Position numbers and translations under genes: made by a program. A stretch of 64,000 bases of DNA from Lactiplantibacillus mudanjiangensis (GTDB lineage: Bacteria > Bacillota > Bacilli > Lactobacillales > Lactobacillaceae): positions 1 through 64,000 of the forward strand of contig NZ_BJDY01000004.1 in the NCBI RefSeq assembly GCF_005405385.1. The letters are read 5' to 3'. Position 1 is the stretch's first letter. The number at the start of each line of letters is the position of its first letter. The notes under the pieces are model-generated. The model did no database searches, was not told the DNA's origin, and worked only from the letters and a program-made list of their open reading frames with translations. This document shows positions 1 to 7,677 of this stretch, one piece after another.

Positions 1-471
1 ATGGCAATCTATATAAATGGCAAATCTATACACCCATTTATTAATGGCAAACGTATTGGAACGATTTATAGAGGCGGCAGTAAGGTTTATCAGGACTATG
101 TCCCAGTCGGAACACTATTAGCAACAAACACTGATAATAATGTAACTGGTGATGACTTAATATTAAATTTGAGCGATAAAATTAGTCGAGCAAAGAATGG
201 GATAACGATAACGTATACAAAATATTATGAATATCAGCAGGGTGGGCTCCCACAGCTTTCAGATTATGGAACGGGTCAAGGAAATATCCCTAAGAGTCAA
301 TTGGTAGTTGGAAAAACGGTTGTTTTACCAGTCAGTCCTTCCTTCGGTGGTTCATCCGGATTGTCTATCAAGATAGTGAGTGAAAAAAGTTTGCAGATTC
401 CACATTTATTAATAAACGGCCCGTACAATGATGGATATTATCTATTTATGGGCAAAGTAGTAACTTACTAA
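1..471 (+). CDS. Prophage protein of unknown function, near the lysis module
   Basis: The frame opens with ATG at the window's first base and runs 156 codons, so the true start may lie further upstream. The N-terminus repeats an 'INGK' pattern (YINGKSIHPFINGKRIG), common in small phage tail-tip or baseplate accessory proteins. The rest is rich in Gly, Ser and Thr with no enzyme motif I recognise. It lies just upstream of a small membrane protein, a coiled-coil protein, a holin and an endolysin, so it probably belongs to the end of the tail/host-contact module of a Siphoviridae-like prophage. The exact role is unknown. Confidence 0.55.
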   Translation: MAIYINGKSIHPFINGKRIGTIYRGGSKVYQDYVPVGTLLATNTDNNVTGDDLILNLSDKISRAKNGITITYTKYYEYQQGGLPQLSDYGTGQGNIPKSQLVVGKTVVLPVSPSFGGSSGLSIKIVSEKSLQIPHLLINGPYNDGYYLFMGKVVTY

Positions 472-486
472 GAAAGGATGAAAATA

Positions 487-870
487 ATGAATAATCTAAA
501 ATTGAATAGGTCGTTGCTCATGTCTGGTCTAGAAACGATTATGATTGGTGCCTACTTTGTAGCCAACTCATTTCGTTTTGCACGCCCGGACTTTTTTAAT
601 ACGGTGGCTAGTCGCCTTGATGATCCGCCATTTGCCACAATCGCCATTATTTTAGGTACAATCACGGTAATTGTAGCCATATATAATATTCGGCCGTTAA
701 TTAGCTGGTGCTTTGTCGTTCTCACGTTTGTGTGGATCGTCTATGCGCTAGCTTTTCTTTTACAAAATATTGAGTTATGGGGACACCCATTTGCTCGGTT
801 AGATTGTTGGCTGATGTTTGCCGTGGCCGGGCGATTGATTTTCGATGCGTGGGCTGGTGATACCGAATGA
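487..870 (+). CDS. Small prophage membrane protein
   Basis: A 127-residue hydrophobic protein with about three to four membrane segments (around residues 12-30, 48-68, 72-92 and 107-120). I prefer the ATG at 487 to the ATG at 478, because the AAGG ribosome site at 474-477 abuts 478 but is well spaced for 487. It overlaps the next gene by four bases (ATGA), so the two are translationally coupled. Position before the holin suggests a lysis-module or membrane accessory role, but I recognise no family. Confidence 0.6.
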   Translation: MNNLKLNRSLLMSGLETIMIGAYFVANSFRFARPDFFNTVASRLDDPPFATIAIILGTITVIVAIYNIRPLISWCFVVLTFVWIVYALAFLLQNIELWGHPFARLDCWLMFAVAGRLIFDAWAGDTE

Positions 871-1169
871 ACTCAGGATTAATTCAAACGTTGCTAACGG
901 TTGGCGGCGGTGTGATTGGCGGCATCATCACTTATTTTGGAACTAAAACGAAAGCTAGTTCTGACACTGAATCAGTTTACGCGCACTCAATGCCAGATAT
1001 GATTGCTAAAGTTCAAGAATTGCTTGAACAGCTAGAATCAAAGAATGGCAAAATTGCTGAGCTAACGGCACAAGTTGAAGCACAGTCAACAACCATTGAT
1101 GCTTTAACCAAGCAGGTTGGGGCAATGCAAGAAAAAATTGATAAATTAACAGGGGGACAAACAAAATGA
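867..1169 (+). CDS. Prophage membrane-anchored coiled-coil protein
   Basis: A 100-residue protein with one N-terminal membrane segment (about residues 5-23, glycine-rich). A long charged helix follows, with heptad-like spacing from about 45 to 95 (VQELLEQLESKNGKIAELTAQVEAQ is within this stretch). It overlaps both neighbours by four bases, ATGA at each end, and so is tightly coupled to the holin gene. Small proteins of this layout sit beside holins in many lactobacillus prophages and may tune lysis, but that role is inferred only from position. Confidence 0.6.
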   Translation: MNSGLIQTLLTVGGGVIGGIITYFGTKTKASSDTESVYAHSMPDMIAKVQELLEQLESKNGKIAELTAQVEAQSTTIDALTKQVGAMQEKIDKLTGGQTK

Positions 1170-1663
1170 TGAAATTAGTAAATGATGTATTTAGTTGGTT
1201 AGTAAATGGTGGGGCAACGGTGATCGCAGTAATTGGCGGCACAATTGCAGTTAAGGCATGGCCTTTGGTTCATAAGATCCTTGATAATAAAGAAGCGACC
1301 ACTAAGAGTGCCAAGACTAAGCAGCACTATGAACAGCTTGAACAATGGGCGGGGACGGCAGTGGCCGCAGTCTCAGTTAACCTTAACGCGATGGGTGCTG
1401 ACAAGAAGAAAGAGGCTGTCCGCATTGTGAACCAACAACTGGCTGACCACAAGATCGATATCAACGTGGAAAACGTAGCTAATGCTGTGGAAGCGGCTTA
1501 TCAAGCGTTTAAAGCGACCCAACCATCAACCAAATTAACTGCTTTGACAACCAGCGTGGCACACGTTGAAAAAGGCGGTTTAGTTGATACCACTAAGACG
1601 GCAACAAATGTACCAGATGGTAAAGAAATTGCTATTCCAGCCACTAAGGACACAGAAGACTAG
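1166..1663 (+). CDS. Phage holin, LLH family
   Basis: A 165-residue protein with a single N-terminal membrane segment (about residues 12-30, GGATVIAVIGGTIAV). A long, charged, helical C-terminal part follows. This single-spanning layout matches the LLH family of phage holins from Lactobacillus phages. Holins form membrane lesions that release or activate the endolysin. The start is one of two adjacent ATGs after a GGGGGA ribosome site, and the endolysin gene begins 11 bases after its stop, which supports the call. The family assignment is from pattern, not alignment. Confidence 0.75.
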   Translation: MMKLVNDVFSWLVNGGATVIAVIGGTIAVKAWPLVHKILDNKEATTKSAKTKQHYEQLEQWAGTAVAAVSVNLNAMGADKKKEAVRIVNQQLADHKIDINVENVANAVEAAYQAFKATQPSTKLTALTTSVAHVEKGGLVDTTKTATNVPDGKEIAIPATKDTED

Positions 1664-1674
1664 GAGGTGCACCT

Positions 1675-2724
1675 ATGACTGAATTTAATGACGTGGCGGT
1701 CTTTCAGCCAAAGACTAAAGCGTACTTTCAAAAGCTAAAGAGTCTTGGCAGTAAAGGAATCCTAGTCAAGCTGACTCAAGGTAGCGCTGACGGTACTGCC
1801 TACGTCAATGTGAGTGCCAAGGAACAGCTAGCTAACGCCAAGGCGGCTGGTTTACCAGTGGGCGCCTATCACTACCTAACTTGTAACTCGGCGCGGTATG
1901 GTTCCGATGACCCTATTGCCGAGGCTAAATGGTTTGTGATGTACTTGAAAGCATACGGTATCAATAAAACAGATCCAGTGATCGTTGACGTTGAAGATGG
2001 TTCACTCATGAGTAATGCCACTAAAGACGTTAAAAGCTTCGTTAAGTACGTTGAATCGCAAGGTTACAGCAATACGTGGGTTTACACTATGGGTAGCTGG
2101 TTCGGTTCCCGTATTTCATCTAGTGTTACTGACCGCTGGTGGATTGCAAGCTACGGCATTGCTAAACTAAATATTTCAGCTGCTAAAGCATGGCAATACA
2201 CAGACAACTGGCACGGCCTAAGCGTTGATGGCAGCCACGATTACGGCTCTATGTTCAAGTATAAAGGGACCGAAAAGAGCGCTGCTAGCAAGCCTGCTAA
2301 GGCGTCATATTATGATTGGAACCCCAAGCTGATCCAAACTTTGACTAAGGTTGGCTTATATAAAGATACCGAATTTAAACACCGCGTCCGCTACTATCCG
2401 GCTGGTACACAATTCAAAATTAAAGATGTTGTAAAAACTAAAGCCGGAACGCCGCGATTACTAACGGATTCTGGCTTTTATATTACTGCCAATCGAGATA
2501 ACGTAAAGAACTGGTACTACGTGACGAATCCTAAGCAGATCAAAGTGGTCAAGTCTACTTATCTGTATAAGGATAAGGACCGAACTAAGTGTATTCGCAA
2601 GTATGGAAAGGGTACGGTATTCACGATTACGGCCGTTGTTCGCTGGGGCGACATCTGGTTGCTTAAAACCGAGTCTGGATTTTATCTCACTGCCAACAAG
2701 AGCTATGTTAAAATTAATAACTAA
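1675..2724 (+). CDS. Prophage endolysin: GH25 muramidase with two C-terminal DUF5776-like repeats
   Basis: 349 residues. Residues 1-200 form a GH25 lysozyme domain: the N-terminal FNDVAVFQ strand with the conserved Asp, GAYHYL, and the catalytic-site motif VIVDVEDGS (DxE). It should cleave the beta-1,4 bond between MurNAc and GlcNAc in peptidoglycan. Two imperfect C-terminal repeats of about 65 residues (around 215-285 and 287-347, each ending SGFY.TAN...VK) look like DUF5776 wall-binding modules found in lactobacilli. There is no signal peptide, so release relies on the upstream holin. An AGGAGGTG ribosome site precedes the ATG. Confidence 0.88.
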   Translation: MTEFNDVAVFQPKTKAYFQKLKSLGSKGILVKLTQGSADGTAYVNVSAKEQLANAKAAGLPVGAYHYLTCNSARYGSDDPIAEAKWFVMYLKAYGINKTDPVIVDVEDGSLMSNATKDVKSFVKYVESQGYSNTWVYTMGSWFGSRISSSVTDRWWIASYGIAKLNISAAKAWQYTDNWHGLSVDGSHDYGSMFKYKGTEKSAASKPAKASYYDWNPKLIQTLTKVGLYKDTEFKHRVRYYPAGTQFKIKDVVKTKAGTPRLLTDSGFYITANRDNVKNWYYVTNPKQIKVVKSTYLYKDKDRTKCIRKYGKGTVFTITAVVRWGDIWLLKTESGFYLTANKSYVKINN

Positions 2725-2768
2725 ACTTGACCCACATTATGTATATTTACCCCTCGCATAGGCAAAAG

Positions 2769-2792
2769 CGAAACTACTTGCGAAACTACTTG
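2769..2792. repeat. Perfect 12-bp tandem duplication
   Basis: Two head-to-tail copies of CGAAACTACTTG lie 45 bases after the endolysin stop, near the likely prophage end. It could be part of an attachment region or simple slippage. Only one prophage end is in view, so an att site cannot be confirmed. Confidence 0.6.
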
Positions 2793-2874
2793 TATATTGA
2801 ATGGTGTAAAATCAGTGATACCAAGCGGTTTAGAGATTTGTTGATGAGTTCTTCTTGGCCGCACTAATAATGTT

Positions 2875-2919
2875 AAAGCTCTTGGAACACCGATGTAGTG
2901 GTGATTCAAGAGCTTTTTT
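2875..2919 (+). terminator. Rho-independent terminator after the prophage lysis genes
   Basis: Stem AAAGCTCTTG / CAAGAGCTTT with an inner CACC/GGTG pairing, followed by a T-run. It closes the endolysin transcript. Between it and position 3128 I see no convincing gene. Confidence 0.8.
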
Positions 2920-3128
2920 CTTTTGTCTTTGGGCTTAGCAAGAGTTGAAGGTATGCTAAAAAGTCGTCTGAATGCCGGTACATAGATATATCCAATACTT
3001 TGTTTTTGGCATTACTTAGAATTTGAAGCTTCGTTTTGGGCAGTAGGTAGGATGATTGACTAAGTCCCTGAATCTTGGTATTATTTGTATGAAGAAAAGT
3101 AGTTTTCTTCAGTTGGTCAGGCAACTAT

Positions 3129-3238
3129 AAAATCAGATACTTGTTAGATAATTTAATCTAACGTCCGCTGGGGACAGAAAATTCAGATAGTTTTTGCTAG
3201 TTAACCACTAGCGTTCGCTGAGAACAGAAAAACCTGAT
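3129..3238 (+). ncRNA. Tandem structured RNA repeats, candidate type III-like antitoxin RNA
   Basis: Two head-to-tail units (3129-3177, 49 nt; 3178-3227, 50 nt) and the start of a third (3228 on). Each unit begins AAAAT(T)CAGATA, then has a hairpin, then a conserved CGTYCGCTGRGRACAG block. Hairpin 1 is GTTAGAT/ATCTAAC in unit 1 and GCTAGT/ACTAGC in unit 2. Hairpin 2 is GTCC/GGAC in unit 1 and GTTC/GAAC in unit 2. Loops and boundaries are conserved while stems covary, so the fold is what is kept. The array ends at a terminator directly before a PBECR4-like nuclease gene. A TATAAA at 3126-3131 could be a -10, but no good -35 is visible. Confidence 0.6.
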
Positions 3239-3240
3239 GA

Positions 3241-3288
3241 AGATTGCTAATGAGTCTTTAAAAATAGACTTGTTAGCAATCTTTTTAT
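3241..3288 (+). terminator. Terminator between tandem RNA and nuclease gene
   Basis: Stem AGATTGCTAA / TTAGCAATCT with an inner AGTCT/AGACT pairing, followed by TTTTTATTTTT. A terminator between the RNA array and the protein gene is the arrangement known from type III toxin-antitoxin loci, where readthrough limits toxin expression. Confidence 0.85.
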
Positions 3289-3313
3289 TTTTGGTTAGAA
3301 ACGAGTCGATATT

Positions 3314-3928
3314 TTGAAGTATCCACAAGAATATAAGCGTGCAACTTCGCAAGACCTTAAACGTATTAGACTGAAAATGAATGATTTAAAGATGGCTTTT
3401 AGTTATGTTGAAACTGAGCTGTGTGACCGTGAACGCTATTATTTTTATCAAAAAGCTGGAAAAGTGGCTGCTATTCAATTAAATGTTAAGCGGGAAAACT
3501 TCATGCACCTGTGTGGTTTGAGCTATAAAAATGGTGGTGCGAAACGTTTTTGGCATGACCTAAAACGCAATCATTTAGTTTTGGAAAACTTACTTGTAAA
3601 AGCGGATGGAACCACGTTTCAAAAACTACAGGTTATAAATTTACTGCCAGAATTAAGTAAATTAGATTTGAAGATCACTAGTGCTGGTAAGTATCTAAAA
3701 CTTCAATATGACCATGCCATTAGAACTAGGAGAGAGCTAATGGCGATTGCGTTTCAATTTGACACGGATGGATATATTCCATTATCTCTTTTAAACTTAA
3801 GTGATACAAAGTTTAGAAATAATGAACTCTACGGTGTGCTGGCTATTGTAGACTGTTTTGAAAGTTCTAAAATATTGGTGGCTGCAACTAAAACTCCAGA
3901 TTATTGGTTAACGAAGGTTCATCGCTAA
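3314..3928 (+). CDS. PBECR4-like nuclease-domain protein (candidate toxin)
   Basis: 204 residues, TTG start with only a weak ribosome site (ACGAG). Motifs FMHLCGLSY (63-71), a downstream GGAKRFW, DGTTFQKLQV (98-107) and AIAFQFDTDGYIP (145-157) match the pattern I associate with PBECR4. That is a phage-associated Barnase/EndoU/ColicinE5-D/RelE-like nuclease family common in lactobacilli. It is not recognisably ToxN, CptN or TenpN. Weak translation initiation, an upstream terminator and the tandem structured RNA suggest a nuclease restrained by an RNA antitoxin. The family call is moderately sure and the toxin role is inference. Confidence 0.65.
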   Translation: MKYPQEYKRATSQDLKRIRLKMNDLKMAFSYVETELCDRERYYFYQKAGKVAAIQLNVKRENFMHLCGLSYKNGGAKRFWHDLKRNHLVLENLLVKADGTTFQKLQVINLLPELSKLDLKITSAGKYLKLQYDHAIRTRRELMAIAFQFDTDGYIPLSLLNLSDTKFRNNELYGVLAIVDCFESSKILVAATKTPDYWLTKVHR

Positions 3929-4157
3929 GAAAATTAGAATAGATTTTTTTTAGCATTTTAGGCTAAGCAGAGTATTTGATATTCTAAGTAGTTGTTTGTA
4001 AAATGATGACGTAGTTCAGTCATCATGCATAGACAATAGTTGATCTTATGCTGGAAAATACCACAGTGAAAGTTCAAAATAATAGTCATCAAATTGATGG
4101 TATTTTCTGAGAAGACATAAGTTTCATTTTTATACGAATTACTAGGAGTTGAGCTAA

Positions 4158-4385
4158 ATGCAAGCAACTAAGTTAAATAAAAATGAAGTCTACAATAAAT
4201 TTATTAAAAAAATGAATGGTAGAACCGCTGCTGAAGTTGAGCGTGAAGCGTTAAATGCGATTCGACGTGATTTAGGAAAACCAAGCCTTGAAGCAGAAGC
4301 TAAACAAAAAAAGTCGAAATCAGTTGTGATTAAATCGGATGATAAACTGGCTAAAAAAATAATCAGCTTTTTTAAAGTCCTTTAA
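4158..4385 (+). CDS. Small basic protein next to the nuclease locus
   Basis: 75 residues, strongly charged (many Lys and Glu), predicted helical, with no membrane segment. A clear ribosome site (TAGGAG) precedes the ATG. It lies 229 bases after the nuclease gene and ends at its own terminator, so it may be a separate transcript. I recognise no family. Possible roles include a prophage-end accessory protein or a partner of the nuclease. The gap 3929-4157 holds no other feature I can support. Confidence 0.55.
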   Translation: MQATKLNKNEVYNKFIKKMNGRTAAEVEREALNAIRRDLGKPSLEAEAKQKKSKSVVIKSDDKLAKKIISFFKVL

Positions 4386-4445
4386 ATAAGTGTTTTGTTG
4401 AAAAAACAGGTGTAGAGACTGACATAGTCTGAATATAGTTTTGCT

Positions 4446-4494
4446 AAGAATCTTTGGAGTACTATTAATTTAGTATTTTGAAGATTCTTTTTTA
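4446..4494. terminator. Bidirectional terminator
   Basis: Stem AAGAATCTT / AAGATTCTT with inner TACTA/TAGTA pairing and a T-run. It separates the rightward 75-residue gene from the leftward ABC permease gene. Confidence 0.75.
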
Positions 4495-4554
4495 TGTCTT
4501 GTTGTAACCCTAATTTATTTCAATAAAATCATGATCTTGTTTTTAAGCAAGCCA

Positions 4555-5316
4555 TCATAATTGTCGTTTGGAGAAAATAATTGCGCCTAACGCGATGAAG
4601 CCAATTGCCCACATGCCATTTCCAACAGCTAATTGAGTTAGTGTGAGATGTGTCATGTGGCGATACGCTGGATTGCCGTATTCATTTTGCAAATTCAACA
4701 TATTCAATGGATTCCAGCGCAAAATTCCCGTTAGTGGTCCGGCAACTTGTAATACCATTGCGGACAACCCTTCACCGAAGAAACAAACAGCCAAACTTAC
4801 AGCAATCGTCACGCCACTGTTCCGTCCCAGACTTGCTAAGCAAAAGACTAAGCCGATAATTAATAAATTGCCATATAAATCCAGCTCGGCGTTAGCGACT
4901 AAGTTGTGTAGCAAACTTTGATGATAGAGATAGTTAGACTTGAGTTCTAGGTGTTGGTTTAAACCTAGCTGAATGAGCATTGTCGTTAAAATAGCCAATC
5001 CGTGTAAGCAAACACTAACCCCCACCATGACCAACCATTTAGCAAAATAAATTTGGTTACGACTGCGAACTTGCAAGGCAAGTTGCTTAATCGTGCCATA
5101 TGCAAACTCCATCGTTACACAGGTTGCACTGAGAATAATCATTAAGATTGAGACCCATTGAAACCCTGAGTAGGCCACAGAAAAATAGAATTGTTGATCA
5201 CTGTAGGTTGCGGTTAGTGTAAATCCGGCCACAAATAACATGAGCATGATGAGCACCCCCGCGGCCGCCCACAGACTCTTTTGATAACGTAACTTAAATA
5301 ATTCTTGTTTAATCAT
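4555..5316 (-). CDS. ABC-2 type transporter permease
   Basis: 253 residues with about six membrane segments and the layout of ABC-2 permeases that pair with a separate ATPase (bacteriocin or antibiotic resistance/export class). The start is the ATG preceded by GAGGAGG rather than the upstream in-frame ATG. It overlaps the ATPase gene by eight bases, so they form one operon. Substrate is unknown. The divergent Xre-type membrane regulator suggests induction by an envelope-active compound, but that is inference. Confidence 0.85.
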   Translation of the reverse strand: MIKQELFKLRYQKSLWAAAGVLIMLMLFVAGFTLTATYSDQQFYFSVAYSGFQWVSILMIILSATCVTMEFAYGTIKQLALQVRSRNQIYFAKWLVMVGVSVCLHGLAILTTMLIQLGLNQHLELKSNYLYHQSLLHNLVANAELDLYGNLLIIGLVFCLASLGRNSGVTIAVSLAVCFFGEGLSAMVLQVAGPLTGILRWNPLNMLNLQNEYGNPAYRHMTHLTLTQLAVGNGMWAIGFIALGAIIFSKRQL

Positions 5317-6220
5317 AGTTATTTTCCTCCTCATGGTGAGTTAGTAGGGTTAAAACGGTTGTTTCTAAATCTGGTTGTGATTCATGAACTGTCAAAATGG
5401 GTAAGTTGGCGTTTACCAATATTCTCAAAATGTCATTTAACTGGCCATATGCAGTAGGCTGAAATCGGACATCGGCTCCAGCAACTAAAGTCACCTGTCG
5501 TGTCAGTAATAATTGACGAGCGCGTCGATCATCAGTTGTTTTCACCACGATTTCAGTTGGTCTGTCTTGTCTTATTTGCGCTAACGATGCTTGCAAAAGC
5601 ACTTGTCCCTGGTCAATGACGATCACATCATCTAAAATTTTTTCAAGTTCACTTATTTGATGGCTAGAAATCAAGAAGGTTGTTCCGGCTTGTGCCAAGT
5701 GCTGGATGAGTTGGCGAAACGCTTGGACTGATTGCGGATCTAGGCCATTCATCGGTTCATCCAAAATGACCAGGCGCGGTCGTTTCACCAAGGCCATGGC
5801 AATCCCCAGTTTTTGTTTCATCCCCAACGAATAGTCACGTGCTCGGCGTTGTATATAGGATGCCATCCCCATCGTATCTACAATTGTTTGACTCTCCGCT
5901 GCTGATCCGTATAGTTGTAAATGCTGCCAGCCAGTTAAAAATGGATATAGTGCTGGACTTTCAATCAATGCGCCCGCAGATTCTTGAATAAATTGATGTT
6001 GCTGTGCGGTGACATTTTTACCGGCTAAGATGACCTGACCGGTAGTGCCGTTCAACAGCCCAATCATAATCTTCATTAACGTCGTTTTCCCGGCACCATT
6101 TGGGCCAATCAAGCCGACAATATGTCCCATCGGTAATGTTAATGACACATCATGCAAGATAACTTTACGGCCAAACCGTTTACTTAAATGTTTAATTTGG
6201 ACAAGTGGCTCATTTTGCAT
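5309..6220 (-). CDS. ABC transporter ATP-binding protein
   Basis: 303 residues. Walker A GPNGAGKTT (about residues 42-50), signature YSLGMKQKLG, Walker B LVILDEPMNGLD and H-loop SSHQISELE are all intact. The roughly 85-residue C-terminal extension is typical of BcrA-like ATPases of lantibiotic/bacitracin-type transporters. The start at MQNEPLVQ is chosen because GGAG lies at proper spacing and the upstream in-frame extension does not fit the family. It should power the permease encoded immediately downstream. Confidence 0.9.
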   Translation of the reverse strand: MQNEPLVQIKHLSKRFGRKVILHDVSLTLPMGHIVGLIGPNGAGKTTLMKIMIGLLNGTTGQVILAGKNVTAQQHQFIQESAGALIESPALYPFLTGWQHLQLYGSAAESQTIVDTMGMASYIQRRARDYSLGMKQKLGIAMALVKRPRLVILDEPMNGLDPQSVQAFRQLIQHLAQAGTTFLISSHQISELEKILDDVIVIDQGQVLLQASLAQIRQDRPTEIVVKTTDDRRARQLLLTRQVTLVAGADVRFQPTAYGQLNDILRILVNANLPILTVHESQPDLETTVLTLLTHHEEENNYD

Positions 6221-6384
6221 ATTTCCATCTCCAATTTCAATGACTATATTCAGCCTACGCGTTACCCGATTATCTGAAAATAGGCCCGGCAAAGTTTGTG
6301 GCGATGCTAGTAAACGTAGCCGATTTACGCTATGCTAGAAATAATAGCATTACCGGTATAACGGGATTACGAGGGGACAGGCTC

Positions 6385-6960
6385 ATGACAACACGAACAC
6401 TAGGTGCTCACTTAAAACACCTACGCCAAGCTAAAAAACTAACGCAAAATGATCTTGCCAGTCAGCTGCACGTGTCACGTCAGACGATTTCAAGCTGGGA
6501 AACCGATCGAAATCAGCCGGATTTGACAACCATTCAACAACTGGCCAATTTTTATCAAGTGTCATTGGATACGTTAGTTGCTGATCGTCCAGCCGACAAA
6601 ATGATGACGACAAAGCCGCAACGAGCTATTGTGGTGATTTGGGCGTTACTTGCTGTATTGACGATTGAACGTATCACTCAGATGTCTACCTTCTCGGGTT
6701 ATCATTGGGTTGATTTTTTGTGGTGCTGGTTAATAGGCTTGTTAGGCGTGTCCTGGTGGTCTAAAAGACATCATTCATCCCGAACAACGACTTATCTCGT
6801 TGCGGGCGGACTCTTGATTTTTGCTGGATTAGGCATCACGAGTGGTCTCGTCAATGCTTTTGATATGGGTTTTGGTCTAACGAATACTTGCTTTCTTTCA
6901 GGTGTCGTTGCGCTAATTACGGCTATTATCAGTATTCGACGGCAACGCCAAACTAATTAA
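6385..6960 (+). CDS. Xre-family regulator with membrane domain
   Basis: 191 residues. Residues 7-62 are a helix-turn-helix of the Xre/Cro class (LTQNDLASQLHVSRQTISSWE). About four membrane segments follow in residues 77-185. The start at MTTRTLG follows GAGGGGAC; the upstream in-frame ATG would add a non-homologous leader. It is divergent from the ABC-2 operon, with 164 bases between starts. The likely job is membrane-linked control of that transporter; this is inferred from position. Confidence 0.85.
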   Translation: MTTRTLGAHLKHLRQAKKLTQNDLASQLHVSRQTISSWETDRNQPDLTTIQQLANFYQVSLDTLVADRPADKMMTTKPQRAIVVIWALLAVLTIERITQMSTFSGYHWVDFLWCWLIGLLGVSWWSKRHHSSRTTTYLVAGGLLIFAGLGITSGLVNAFDMGFGLTNTCFLSGVVALITAIISIRRQRQTN

Positions 6961-6970
6961 AAAAAGCTGA

Positions 6971-7012
6971 ACTCTTGAAATACGATTAATTTAGTATTTC
7001 AAGAGTTTTTTT
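6971..7012 (+). terminator. Terminator of the Xre-type regulator gene
   Basis: Perfect stem ACTCTTGAAATAC / GTATTTCAAGAGT followed by seven T. Confidence 0.9.
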
Positions 7013-7019
7013 ATATTTC

Positions 7020-7573
7020 GTTATAAACTAAAGGTTGAAACTTACTCATCGTTAGTAGGACCTTACTAGAGCTGACGTGAATACCCCACCTTCGGCTGTC
7101 AGTGATTCTGCCAGCTGTGGGGACCGATTTCAGCCAAAAAGCGGGCTTCAATCTCGCTTGAAAGCCTAGCAAAACCACTAGTCTTTCAAGACGTCCACGT
7201 CGTAAGTCCGACAAAAACACTCGGACAACGACGTTTTCACGGCTGGCGCCATCACTGACAGCCTGCGGTTAAGCGACGATCATTGTTTAAAACAATGATT
7301 TGGTCACAAATCTAGCCGAGAGTGAGTCTAATCTGGGTCCAGCCGTGGGCGTTTCTTAGCGGTTTTTGCTTAGAAACTGGCGCTTTTGAAACGCCGACCT
7401 TTGCGGTTCAAAACGAAATCCAAGACCGAACTTTGGCTTGGATTGTCCATCCACAGCGTTCCGGCCCGGATTGGGCGAACGGTAGGCGGCAAGTTTCGCT
7501 ATTTTTGACCGTTAAATGTCTATCCTATCAATGGTTAAGTCTAAAATTCAGCTTTCAACCTTTAGTTATAAAC
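7020..7573 (+). repeat. Dispersed structured element, copy 1, with flanking inverted repeats
   Basis: Core 7084-7489. Left domain: closing helix GGCTGTCAGTGAT / ATCACTGACAGCC, helix CCAGCTGTG / CACGGCTGG, hairpin CTTGAAAG / CTTTCAAG, hairpin ACGTCGT..GTCCGA / TCGGAC..ACGACGT. Right domain: long-range helix AATCTGGGTC / GGCCCGGATT, hairpin GTTTCT..AGC / GCT..AGAAAC, hairpin AATCCAAG.CC / GG.CTTGGATT. A 15-bp perfect inverted repeat flanks the core (7026-7040 AACTAAAGGTTGAAA; 7553-7567 its complement). It fills the gap between the regulator and the ABC exporter genes. No coding sequence is supported inside. Confidence 0.85.
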
Positions 7574-7677
7574 TTAATAAGTTTTAATTTTAGAGGACAT
7601 TGCTTGTTCAAGTTACTTAATTCAGTTAATCTAGGATTAACCCCACAATAGTTGGTTATTATGAGGAGGAAGAAATT

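Noticed and set aside
2725-2919. Prophage attR site
   Set aside because: The other prophage end is outside the window, no tRNA gene is present, and the 12-bp tandem alone cannot identify a core.
2906-3124. 72-codon leftward frame between endolysin and the tandem RNA
   Set aside because: No ribosome site and no recognisable motif; its 3' end runs into the endolysin terminator.
3129-3238. Tandem repeats as a CRISPR array
   Set aside because: Only two and a bit units, direct head-to-tail with no unique spacers and no cas genes; stems covary as in a structured RNA.
3314-3928. ToxN/AbiQ-family toxin
   Set aside because: Layout fits, but the sequence lacks the motifs I know from ToxN; PBECR4-like motifs fit better.
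7322-7651. 109-codon frame inside element copy 1
   Set aside because: It crosses several covarying hairpins, is not kept open in the other four copies and has no ribosome site.
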